From: JABMMZ01 sp040386935
GTDB lineage: Bacteria; Bacteroidota; Bacteroidia; NS11-12g; UBA955
DNA: 63,506 bases
Reading direction: 5' to 3'
Assembly: GCA_040386935.1 (NCBI GenBank)
Contig: JAZKEQ010000041.1
Span: forward strand, 1 to 63,506
Below the pieces are notes generated by a model. It worked only from the letters and a program-made list of their open reading frames with translations. It did no database searches and was not told the origin of the DNA. Shown piece by piece: positions 8,671 to 18,700 of this stretch (position 1 is its first letter; each line of letters opens with the position of its first letter). The position numbers and the translations under genes are program-made.

Positions 8671-9315
8671 ATGAAAGTAGAAATATGGTCGGACATTATG
8701 TGTCCGTTTTGTTACATAGGTAAACGCAAATTTGAATCAGCGCTTGAGCTATTTGAACATCAAAAAGACATCGAAATAGAATGGCGCAGTTTTCAACTTG
8801 ACCCTAGTACTGTAAGTCAACCGGGCAAGGATGTTTATTCCTATTTAGCAGAACGCAAAGGGCAAACCCGTGAATGGTCAGTTGACATGCATCGCAATGT
8901 AGTAGAAATGGCTAAAAATGAGGGTTTGGAATACAACTTTGACAAAGCTGTAATTGCCAATTCTTTCAATGCACACCGCTTGATACAGATGGCCAAACAA
9001 CAAGGTCTTGGTGACAAGGCAGAAGAGCTGTTATTTAAATCCTATTTCACAGATGGTAAGAACACTGACGATGCAAACACATTGGCAGAGATTGGTGAAG
9101 CTATTGGACTTGACAAGGCCGCTGTATTGGAAATGTTATCGGGTGACACTTACACCAACGAAGTGAATCAGGATATAGCCGAAGCACAACACATCGGTGT
9201 AAGAGGTGTTCCTTTCTTTGTTTTCGACAGACGCTATGCCATATCAGGTGCACAGCCTTCTGAAGCATTTCTTCAAACACTGCAACAGGCTTATTCTGAA
9301 AGCAAGATGGTATAA
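8671..9315 (+). CDS. FrnE/DsbA-like thiol oxidoreductase
   Basis: 214 residues with the thioredoxin-fold/alpha-helical insertion layout of FrnE and 2-hydroxychromene-2-carboxylate isomerase relatives. The redox motif C-P-F-C is at residues 11-14 (EIWSDIMCPFCYIGKRKFE), the insertion helices follow, and the cis-Pro motif GVRGVPFFVFD precedes the conserved AISGAQP segment. No signal peptide, so it is a cytosolic disulfide oxidoreductase; in other bacteria FrnE proteins contribute to oxidative stress tolerance. The stop codon directly abuts the stop of the convergent gene, leaving no room for a terminator between them. Confidence 0.85.
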   Translation: MKVEIWSDIMCPFCYIGKRKFESALELFEHQKDIEIEWRSFQLDPSTVSQPGKDVYSYLAERKGQTREWSVDMHRNVVEMAKNEGLEYNFDKAVIANSFNAHRLIQMAKQQGLGDKAEELLFKSYFTDGKNTDDANTLAEIGEAIGLDKAAVLEMLSGDTYTNEVNQDIAEAQHIGVRGVPFFVFDRRYAISGAQPSEAFLQTLQQAYSESKMV

Positions 9316-11316
9316 CTAGCGGATGATTACTTTCTTGACTGCAACCTGATCACCACTTGTAAATTTAAACAAGTAGAATCCTTGAGGTAATTGCACCTCA
9401 GAAAGATTATCACCTTCAACAATTTCTTTACCGGTAATATCTAAAATCTGTAGTTTGAAAATAGCTTGTGTTCTGATTTGCACCTTACCACTGCTTGGAT
9501 TAGGGAAAATACTAATTTCATTTGCTGTAGTAAATTCCTTCAACCCTGTTTTATAGACGTTTAATTCCTTTGTAAGTGTATCGGAACAAAGTTTATATAA
9601 TGTTACATTACAGGTAATTTGTGTGGTATCTAATAGTTTAAATTTAATGCCTGTTGGCTGTTTATAATTTGAAGTTTGTCCATTGCCAAAATTCCAAAAT
9701 ACCTTGTATTCAGTAGAATCAAATCCATTGACATTGAGGGTAAAATCGAAAACTGAATCTGTGCCGAAAACCTTTACCCATTGAAAATCAAATACAGGTG
9801 TACCAAGCACAAGTATAGCGCATGAATCAATATTGGCACACTTTGTTAATGGATTAATGTATAAATATTTAATGGAATATTTTTTTTCTCCATCAGCTGC
9901 AAATGCTTTATCTGGATAAAATTTTCCTGAATCTACAAATTTACCAATCCAAAATCCATCAGGACTGCTGTTAGGATAGTTAGATTGCAATGTAAAAGGA
10001 GAGGATTTGCTGCACAGAGTATCACGGCAATTTGTATTTACGTAAGGTAATCCATTGACATTTACAATTACACTGTCGGTAAAGGTGCAACCACTGGTAA
10101 CATCCTTAAATTTAAGCAGATACTGACCACCATTAGGTGAAATAGTAGCAGGATTGAAGTACTTCTGATTTTTAACACTGTTATTAATTGCCATTTTCAC
10201 CAGGTTGTTATTCATATCGCGTGAATTACCATACTCAACACATTCCCATGTGCCAGTAATAATGGGTTTTCCAGTACTTTTATCAACTACAAAACTATCG
10301 AGTGCTAATAATGGATAGTTAATACATTGACTTGGTATTGATTTAAATTTGATTTTAGGTGGATGCACTACCGTTACTTTTACAGAATCACATTTCTTAC
10401 AACCTGTAGTAGCATTTTGGAAACAATACTCCAAAATATAATCGCCTGATTTTTCTGGTTCAGTTATCTGGCCCGGATCCATATAAAATTTTATTGGGAC
10501 AGCGCCATTATCGCTTATAATACTATCCGGATCAACACCTGAATTTTGAGGAACAGTAATACAACGCCATGATTGAATTCCGCCTATTCTATTACCAGTA
10601 CTAGGCTGTGAAACTAAATTATCGAGGGGTATCAATCCTGCTTTTTGACAAAAAATACCATCATTCATACTCACAATGGGGGTTTGATTGAGGCGTATTG
10701 CCTTGCACTCATGATTGTAACAACCATACTGGTCGGTATAGTGGTAACAAATGGTATCTTTCAAACCAACAGAAGGTACCTGACTATTACTGATGTTCTT
10801 TTGAAAATCATAAATAAAATCAGCAACGCCAACGGGGCCGCCTGTAATCCAGCTCGGATTTTTATACTTTTGATAATAGGTTACTTCTACACTATCAGGC
10901 AAGGCAAGTGCAACCTTCCGTTGTGTTAAATTGATAGGTCCACCCATATAACACAAGCCCGCCAACGGATTGTATTTAAAAGTTGGCAATGCTCTTGGCG
11001 ACATTTCCACTGTGTCGTCATCAATAAATGTTCCTTTGTAGGTAACTCGTGTAACTTTCAATATAAACTGTTTCACATCCATTGACAGGATTCGCATTGA
11101 CAACGATGATTTATTTGATAAAACCGTTGAAGTTTCACCATCCCGCCACTGATAGGTGCCTGTATCTTTGGGATCAAGACCTGTGCCTTCTAATTTCAAT
11201 GTATCACCAAAACAGATTGATTGATCAGAACCGGCATTTGAAGTAACCTGGGCATTTGTGTAAACCGCAGTAAAAATAAAAATGAAAAGCGGAAGTATAT
11301 ATATTCTCATAACCAT
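9316..11316 (-). CDS. T9SS type A cargo protein with Ig-like repeats
   Basis: 666 residues. Signal peptide MVMRIYILPLFIFIFTAVYTNA; starts at 11316 or 11310 are both possible. The mature protein starts with GSDQSICFGDTLKLEG and contains several cysteine-paired beta modules (LCYMGGP, CQKAG, CKKCDSVKVTVV, CTFTDSVIVNVNG), then a PKD-like VFWNFGNGQ. The last ~75 residues are a type A T9SS sorting domain (ISIFPNPSSGKVQI ... LDITGKEI ... LPQGFYLFKF ... VKKVIIR). Predicted to be secreted and surface attached; the ligand is unknown. Confidence 0.88.
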   Translation of the reverse strand: MVMRIYILPLFIFIFTAVYTNAQVTSNAGSDQSICFGDTLKLEGTGLDPKDTGTYQWRDGETSTVLSNKSSLSMRILSMDVKQFILKVTRVTYKGTFIDDDTVEMSPRALPTFKYNPLAGLCYMGGPINLTQRKVALALPDSVEVTYYQKYKNPSWITGGPVGVADFIYDFQKNISNSQVPSVGLKDTICYHYTDQYGCYNHECKAIRLNQTPIVSMNDGIFCQKAGLIPLDNLVSQPSTGNRIGGIQSWRCITVPQNSGVDPDSIISDNGAVPIKFYMDPGQITEPEKSGDYILEYCFQNATTGCKKCDSVKVTVVHPPKIKFKSIPSQCINYPLLALDSFVVDKSTGKPIITGTWECVEYGNSRDMNNNLVKMAINNSVKNQKYFNPATISPNGGQYLLKFKDVTSGCTFTDSVIVNVNGLPYVNTNCRDTLCSKSSPFTLQSNYPNSSPDGFWIGKFVDSGKFYPDKAFAADGEKKYSIKYLYINPLTKCANIDSCAILVLGTPVFDFQWVKVFGTDSVFDFTLNVNGFDSTEYKVFWNFGNGQTSNYKQPTGIKFKLLDTTQITCNVTLYKLCSDTLTKELNVYKTGLKEFTTANEISIFPNPSSGKVQIRTQAIFKLQILDITGKEIVEGDNLSEVQLPQGFYLFKFTSGDQVAVKKVIIR

Positions 11317-11449
11317 ATAGACGAAGTTACGATAAATTATGTGGCATCAATATACAATTTGTAATAAGCTGTCATTAATTTGTAACATTTGGCAACAAAA
11401 TTCACAACTTCTTGATTAAAAACCATTTATATTTTTTCTGTTTTATTTG

Positions 11450-11461
11450 TTACAATTGTAA
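11450..11461. repeat. 12-bp palindrome upstream of giant T9SS genes
   Basis: TTACAATTGTAA is a perfect palindrome in the 232-bp divergent region between two T9SS cargo genes. Related half-sites (ACAATTTGTAAT near 11354, TTAATTTGTAAC near 11375) lie upstream. It could be an operator, but AT-rich DNA makes short palindromes common. Confidence 0.25.
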
Positions 11462-11524
11462 TAGCCTGTATTTTCAAGGTAATTCAAATTTTTAGACAGT
11501 TGTGTTAATTAGTGTAAAAAATAC

Positions 11525-11532
11525 TATATTTG
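11525..11532 (+). promoter_or_regulatory. -7 box (TATATTTG) for first giant T9SS gene
   Basis: TATATTTG with a TTG at 11500-11502 (22-nt spacer) as possible -33 element. The start codon follows 16 nt later. It probably drives both tandem giant genes, which are separated by only two bases. Confidence 0.5.
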
Positions 11533-11548
11533 TCTTTTATTTTTAATT

Positions 11549-14500
11549 ATGAGACTTATTAAAATTATTGTTGTTTCCATTTTGTTTTATCTGCCATTTG
11601 CAGCCGAAGCTTCGCATATGATGGGTGCTGAAATCACCTACAGATGCTTAGGAAATAAGCAATATGAGATCACGGCAAGGGTCTATAGAGATTGTAGAGG
11701 CATTCCGTTTAATAATCCAAGTATTACAGTTACTGATTATAATGGTAAAACTATTTCATTGAGTTATACACGTGTCTCTATTGAAGATATTACTCCAAGA
11801 TGTGATGATTCAAGCACCGGTCCATGCAATCCATCAAATAACACTGTTAGTAATGAAGGGGTGGAACTACATACTTTTTTAGACACCATTGATTTTTCAG
11901 TTTCACCTTATAATTATTTCCAAAACAATGGTGTTTGTAAAGTGTATTTTACTTTAGAACAATGTTGTAGAAATGGGGACATTACCACCATTAATCCAGG
12001 CAATTTCTATATTGAAGCGATGTTAGATATTTGCAAATCTAATTTCACTAATACCTCCCCGCAATTTAAAGGCAGAAACGTATTATTTGCGAATTGCAAC
12101 TTTCCTTTCAGACAAAATTTAGGTGCTAAAGATTTTGTGGAATATGACTCAGTCTCCTTTGAATTAGTTAACCCTTTAAATGCTGCGAATACTAATGAAA
12201 CATATAATGGTTCATTTTCGCCAACTGTCCCTATGTCTCCTTACTGCGTTCCTTCTAGTGTTATTAATTGTAAAGCCGTTCCTGGCGCTACACCCCCACG
12301 CGGTTTTTATTTTAACAATCAAAATGGTGACCTTATATTCACACCTACAAAATGCAATGAAGTGGGAGTTATATCCATGCAAGCAACCGAATACCGCAAA
12401 AACAGTTCTAGTGGCCAGTGGGAAATTGTAGGTTACATTAAAAGAGATATTCAGATTGTTGTTCAGTCACTGAATCTCTATAATAAAATACCACAAGTAA
12501 AATTATTAGCCACTTACAATTTTACAACTAGAAAAAAAACCTGTATTGATATAGCAACATATGATACAGCAGCAAATGGAGCGACATCAAATAATAAAGG
12601 TGATGCTACTACGCTTTCTATTATAGAATTACCCCTGGGTGCTACTTTCGCCTATGTAGATTCTTCAGCCCGATTGAAAAAAGGAAGACTTTGCTGGCAA
12701 CCGCATGATTCCATTTATTTGAAGCTTAAAACTACAAGTAAATTGATCCCGCTTACTGCTGAGGTAAAAGACAACTTTTGTTACACCCCCGAAATTGTTC
12801 AAAAAGGATTTAACATCAGGTTATTGGCGCCCGACTCATCCGGTTATTTAGGAATAAATACCTTCATTGATCGGGATAAAAATGGCATTAAAAGCACAGG
12901 TGAGAAAAACAGATCAGTGGGTTTGAAATTTAAAGATAAATATTCTGCCTATTACATTGCAACAGATACAGCCGGCTTGTTTGGTGATTCAATTGGAATT
13001 GGCAATGTTACCATTGGTGTTGCCCAACACCCGTATTACGAGGCCACAACAAAAGACACTACCGTTAAAATAAAAATGGACAGCGCCCATGCGCTTAGTT
13101 TTGGTTTTATCAATAAAGCGGGCATTTACGGCCGTATTTATGAAGATGCAAACGGCAACTGCAAATACGACAAAGGCGAAATGCCTTACTCAGGTTACAA
13201 AGTATTTACTGACAGCAATAAATATGTTGGTATTTCAGATAAAAACGGTGTGTATTATATCAAAGCACCGGCCGGTTCTTATACACTTACTTGTGATTTC
13301 AAACCACTTTTTGTCTCTGTCAATTGTCCTGTTGCCAAAACAATCAGTATTAGTATCAATGGCGATTCTGCCTATTTAGACAACGATTTTGGTGTTTCAA
13401 AAAACAAGGATTTTAAAGATGTAAGTGTCGGTATCCATGTGGGCAGATTGAGAAGAGGTTTTGGGGGCAAAGTAACTGTTATGTGCACTAACAATGGTTT
13501 TGTTACACGCAAAAACGTTACATTGCAACTACCTGTAAATAGCAACTTTGGGCTTTATTACAATAGTACTTTATATGCGAATGCCGGAACCACTGCCAGT
13601 ATTGCCATTGATTCAATATTGCCTTCACAAACCTTTAAAAAGACTTTTGATTTCTTAGTAGATGCCAATAAATTCCAATCTAAAGATGAAATATGCTTCA
13701 CCCTAAGAACCGATAGCACAGCAACTGCAGAAGATTCACTTAAAGCTGATAACACAGCAATAGGCTGCAGAATTGTAGATGCGCCTTATGACCCCAATAA
13801 CAAATTAATTACATCTGACACCGCAAAAACAACGCTAGATAGATCCATTAATTACACTGTACAGTTTCAAAATACCGGCACAGATACAGCAACTAGAGTA
13901 GTTGTGAGAGATACCGTTGACACCAAATACCTGAGTCTTGATTTATTTAACCTCGACTGGAGCGATTATCCTTGCGAAACAATTATTGAAGGCAATGTGA
14001 TTCATTTTATTTTTGACAATATCAATTTACCAACCTTTGCTAAATCAGGTGACAAGAGTATAGGCGCTTTCAATTTTACACTCGGTTTAAAACCTAATAT
14101 TGCAGTAGAAACAGCCGTGAAAAATAGTGTCGCCATCTATTTTGATTTTGAAAAACCTGTTATAACTAAACCTGCCATCGCTACTATTAACAACCCAATC
14201 ACAATTAAAAAAGTGAATGCAAAATCATTCTGTGTCAATGTTGCCAACCGCATTGCCTTTAGCAGTCGCGTTGCGTTGCAAACAGGCAACAAAATGATTG
14301 TTGAATTATCAGATGCCAATGGTTCGTTTACTTCACCAATTGCCTTGAATTCAAAATTCAGTACATCAATTACTGACAGCTTGGATTTCACCCTTCCAAA
14401 AGGATTGAATGGCGGCAATCACACCCTTAGAATACGCAGTACAAACCCGGCTGCTGTAAGTGTTCCTACGTCAGGTGTTGTCATCATAACAGCTTTAGAC

Positions 14501-15709
14501 AAACCTTCATATCTTATTAATTCAAACCTCAACAATAACAGCATTTGTGAGAATGATACCCTGAATATAAATTTCACCAATACCTCGTATTTGTACAAGG
14601 TGCTAAAAAACAACGTGCAATTGAGCAATTTCAATTCGGTATTCAGTTATCAGTTGCCTATGGCCGGTAAAGATTCATTTGATGTAATTGCGCTTGATAA
14701 TTCAACAGGCTGTAAAGACACATTGAATATCCGCCCTGTCATATTAAAAAGACCGACTATTCAGGCTTCAATCACCAACAGAAAAGCTGCTTATTGCAGC
14801 GCAGAATCTATGGTTATAAATGGCAGTGGTGCGCAGTATTATGTTTATCTGAAAAACAATGCAATTCTGGGCAATAAAACTGCCAGTAGTTCATTTACAA
14901 CACAACTTGATAATTCAGGCACTTACCGTATCAAAGGCGAAGGGTCGAATGGTTGTAGCAACTTATCAGATACGATGATGATAACCGTTAATCCATTGCC
15001 ATCAGCTACTCTCAATATCGCCCCTACTCCTTTGTGCGATGTGGATTCTGCTACCCTTCAGTTCAGCAATGATTTTAATAAAGATTTATTCAAAAACAAT
15101 CAGCTCCTGCTTGACAATACTACACTTACCAAATATGCCATTAAAAATGTTGTTCAGGGTGATTACTATCAACTGAAGTCAATGACTGATAAAGGTTGTG
15201 CTAAGAATAGCCCTGTCATCACAATTGCTATTTTCCCTGTACCGCAAAAACCTGTTATTACAGCCTCAGGAGATAACCTTAATGTGAGTGCATTTACAGG
15301 CACTATTGCCTGGTACAGAAACAACCAATTATTAAGTAATACAGGCACTACGTTGAACAATGCACCAAGTGGTGTCTACCATGTTGTATTCACAAGTAAT
15401 GATGGCTGCAGCAGCACATCAGATAATTACACGCATGTGAATGTAAGTGTTAAAAAAATTGAAGCTAAAGAGATTACAGTTTATCCCAATCCTGCAGGCA
15501 ACTGGCTGGCTGTACAAACCTCTTCTATCCAAATTACAACTGTAGAAATAGTAAGTATCAGCGGACAACTCATCCAATCATATGAAACCACTGGAACAAG
15601 TATAAAAGTAAATACTGAAAACATTGCAGATGGCTTTTATATTTTAAGATGCATGGATGAACATGGCAACTTTGCTATTTTTAAAATTCAAATCAACCAC
15701 TTACACTAG
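11549..15709 (+). CDS. Giant T9SS type A cargo protein, first of tandem pair
   Basis: 1386 residues with a signal peptide ending near residue 21. The mature N-terminus SHMMGAEITYRC...YRDCRGIPF is a module often seen at the start of Bacteroidota T9SS proteins. It is followed by a SdrD-B/Cna-B-like region (GIYGRIYEDANGNCKYDKGEM, residues about 530-620), a DUF7619/conserved-repeat module (DPNNKLI...SINYTVQFQNTGTDTATRVVVRDTVD, about 750-880), several Ig-like repeats with single cysteines, and a type A sorting domain (ITVYPNPAGNWLAV ... IADGFYILR). The protein is surface-exposed and possibly adhesive. The next gene is a full-length paralogue two bases downstream, and the sequence just before the sorting domain is nearly identical between them. 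Confidence 0.9.
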   Translation: MRLIKIIVVSILFYLPFAAEASHMMGAEITYRCLGNKQYEITARVYRDCRGIPFNNPSITVTDYNGKTISLSYTRVSIEDITPRCDDSSTGPCNPSNNTVSNEGVELHTFLDTIDFSVSPYNYFQNNGVCKVYFTLEQCCRNGDITTINPGNFYIEAMLDICKSNFTNTSPQFKGRNVLFANCNFPFRQNLGAKDFVEYDSVSFELVNPLNAANTNETYNGSFSPTVPMSPYCVPSSVINCKAVPGATPPRGFYFNNQNGDLIFTPTKCNEVGVISMQATEYRKNSSSGQWEIVGYIKRDIQIVVQSLNLYNKIPQVKLLATYNFTTRKKTCIDIATYDTAANGATSNNKGDATTLSIIELPLGATFAYVDSSARLKKGRLCWQPHDSIYLKLKTTSKLIPLTAEVKDNFCYTPEIVQKGFNIRLLAPDSSGYLGINTFIDRDKNGIKSTGEKNRSVGLKFKDKYSAYYIATDTAGLFGDSIGIGNVTIGVAQHPYYEATTKDTTVKIKMDSAHALSFGFINKAGIYGRIYEDANGNCKYDKGEMPYSGYKVFTDSNKYVGISDKNGVYYIKAPAGSYTLTCDFKPLFVSVNCPVAKTISISINGDSAYLDNDFGVSKNKDFKDVSVGIHVGRLRRGFGGKVTVMCTNNGFVTRKNVTLQLPVNSNFGLYYNSTLYANAGTTASIAIDSILPSQTFKKTFDFLVDANKFQSKDEICFTLRTDSTATAEDSLKADNTAIGCRIVDAPYDPNNKLITSDTAKTTLDRSINYTVQFQNTGTDTATRVVVRDTVDTKYLSLDLFNLDWSDYPCETIIEGNVIHFIFDNINLPTFAKSGDKSIGAFNFTLGLKPNIAVETAVKNSVAIYFDFEKPVITKPAIATINNPITIKKVNAKSFCVNVANRIAFSSRVALQTGNKMIVELSDANGSFTSPIALNSKFSTSITDSLDFTLPKGLNGGNHTLRIRSTNPAAVSVPTSGVVIITALDKPSYLINSNLNNNSICENDTLNINFTNTSYLYKVLKNNVQLSNFNSVFSYQLPMAGKDSFDVIALDNSTGCKDTLNIRPVILKRPTIQASITNRKAAYCSAESMVINGSGAQYYVYLKNNAILGNKTASSSFTTQLDNSGTYRIKGEGSNGCSNLSDTMMITVNPLPSATLNIAPTPLCDVDSATLQFSNDFNKDLFKNNQLLLDNTTLTKYAIKNVVQGDYYQLKSMTDKGCAKNSPVITIAIFPVPQKPVITASGDNLNVSAFTGTIAWYRNNQLLSNTGTTLNNAPSGVYHVVFTSNDGCSSTSDNYTHVNVSVKKIEAKEITVYPNPAGNWLAVQTSSIQITTVEIVSISGQLIQSYETTGTSIKVNTENIADGFYILRCMDEHGNFAIFKIQINHLH
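15398..15465 (+). repeat. 68-nt exact repeat, copy 1 (pre-sorting-domain)
   Basis: This segment is base-for-base identical to 19555-19622 in the paralogous gene and ends exactly where the two sorting domains diverge. The preceding ~150 nt are also highly similar. It suggests gene conversion or recombination between the twins. Confidence 0.85.
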
Positions 15710-15711
15710 AT

Positions 15712-18700
15712 ATGAACGTTTTTTTTAGGGCTCTCATTGTCCTGTTGCTATTCAATTGTGGCCTTAAAGAAACAAAGGCTAATCACATGATTGGTGCCGA
15801 AATTTTTTATACCTGGAAAGGTGGTAAAAAATATGAAGTAACAGCAAGGATTTATCGCGATTGCCAGGGCATTCCTTTAACTAGTCCCTCAATGCGGGTT
15901 TCTGATTACAACGGAATTTTTCTTCAAATTTCTTATACAAGGATATCAATAGAAGATGTCACAGAGATATGTAAATCAGCCACAAAACCTTGTTCTCCAA
16001 GTAATTCATCTATTACAGGACTTGGGGTTGAATTACACACCTTTGTAGGTACTGTCGATTTTGCACAAGCCCCTTTTGATTCTCTTGTATCTAATAGTAA
16101 TACTTGTAAACTTTATTTCTCTATGGAGCAGTGCTGCAGAACATCAACAACTACATTTTCAGGAGGCAATTATTATGTTGATGCCATGGTTGATATTTGT
16201 AATTCAGGTTATAGAAACTCTTCACCCCAGTTGAAAACCATCAGTTCAACAATGCCACATTGCAATATTCCTATGTATCAGAATTATGGTGGCAATGATT
16301 TTATAGATTATGATTCACTTGGATTTGAATTAGATAGCGCAGTAGATGACTACAATTCCTACTTTTCATACAATGGTAATTTTTCAAATAAAATTCCGAT
16401 GACACCATATTGTTTGCCTGCAACAACTATTGCATGCAAGCCAACACCAACTGCTAAACCACCAAGAGGATTTTATTTTGATTCAACAACCGGAAACATC
16501 ATTTATACACCAAGCAATTGCAGTGAAGTAGGTGCCATTTGTGTGAAAATTTCAGAATATAGGCGCGACCCCAACAATAAGAAAAAAATGCTGCTTGTTG
16601 GTTTTGTGAGGCGTGACATGACACAATTTGTTAAAAACATATCAGCTGTGAATAGCCCACCAACAACAAGCACATTAAGCACTTATAAATTTGTAACAAG
16701 GGAGAAATCTTGTATGACCTTTAACACCTATGATGCAAGAGTTTTCAATGCCTCGTTCGATGACACTACTTTTATATCTGTAGATTTACCTCCGGGTGCC
16801 ACTTTTTCATATGTCGATTCATCTGCCAGGGAAAAGGTGGGTAAGCTTTGCTGGACAGTGCCTGATTCAGTCTATTTAAAAACACAATCGACAACCAAAA
16901 CAGTTCCAATTTTTTTAAGTATTACTGATAACCACTGCAATTGGGCTGCAATGGTAAAAAAAGCGTTTTATATCCAAATCCTTCCCCCTGACTCATCAGG
17001 TTTAGTAAAAATTTCATCATTTGATGATAAAAATGGCAATAATCTCAAAGACTTAAAAGATTCATCATTGCCTGTTACTTTTAGATTAAAAGATAAAACA
17101 TCTTTCTATTATTCTGAAACAGATAAAAATGGTCAATTCAGTGAATTACTGGGGATTGGCAATATCAATCTATCTGTAGCAAAACACCCTTATTACGAAA
17201 TCCAGAATAACGATACTACTCTTTTGATTAAAATGGATAGTATTCATCACATAAATTTTGGCATTTATCGCAATCCTGGCATCTATGGCAGGATATATGA
17301 GGACCAAAACAGCAATTGCAAATACGATCTGGGAGAAAAATTATACAGCGGACATAAAGTATTTACTGACAGCAATAAATATGTAGGAATTTCTGATAAA
17401 TATGGTGTTTATTATATTCAAGCGCCTGCAGGTTCATACAAATTGAACTCTGATCTTAAACCAAAGCAATACCAGATTAATTGCCCCAATAATAACAGTA
17501 TACCACTCACAATCAATTCTGACTCTGTATACCTCAACAATGATTTTGGTATAGCCAAAGATACATTGTTCGAAGATGTAAGTTTGGGTATCAATATTGG
17601 TCGTTTACGAAGAGGTGGAACAGGCAGTGTAACATTTCATTGCTATAACAATGGCTATTCAACCAGAAAAAATATCAAAATTATGTGCCCTTTATACGGC
17701 AGTAAATTTTCTATCAATGACGGTGTAAAAAATTACCTTCCAAATACCCTGGCAATTATCCCTCTCGACTCCATCCTGCCAGGAGAAAAACGCACCATTA
17801 TCTGTAAATTTAATGTACATAAAGACAGCTTTATTGCCGGAAATAAAATATGTTTCTCCGCTTACTTTGATACAACTACCACTCAAGCAGATATTGTACA
17901 AAACAACAACTCGTCTTACATCTGTAGAACCGTTGATGCACCTCACGACCCGAATGAAAAGACAGTTGTACCGGATACATTTGTATCAATTTTAGACAAT
18001 ACCATCAATTATGACATTCACTTTCAGAATACAGGCACAGATACAGCCATTCGCGTTGTCGTAAAGGATACTATCGACACCCGTTATTTAGATCTCGAGA
18101 AATTCAATCTCAACTGGAGCGATTTCCCTTGTGAAAGTATTATCTCAGGGAATATTATTACTTTTATATTTGACGATATTTATTTACCACATCTAAGTGC
18201 TGCTGGCGACAAAAGTATTGCAGGATTTAATTTTACTTTGGGTTTGAAAGCAAATGTTAAAAACGAAAAGAGTTTTGATAATTCTGCTGCTATATTTTTT
18301 GATTATGAAAACCCTATCATAACAAAAAAAGAGTCTGTAAACATTGTCAGTCCTTTGAGTATTATTAAAATAATCAATAAACAATCTTGTTTAAATGAAT
18401 CTAACCGTATCTACTACAACAGCCATATTAATTTAGAAAATAATAACACTACAATTCTTGAAATTTCTGATATCAACGGATCTTTTGCTAATCCAGTTAT
18501 TTTAAACTCGAAACAAACTTCTTCAACCAACGACAGTATAACTTTCAACGTTCCTGCCAATTTCACTGTTGCAGGTTACACTTTGCGTTTACGCACCACC
18601 CATCCTGCCACTACCAGCATTCCTGGTTCGGGTTACATGCAATTCAGTACAACTGCTAAACCTTCATATCAGGTCAATTCAAATCTCAAAAACAACAGCA

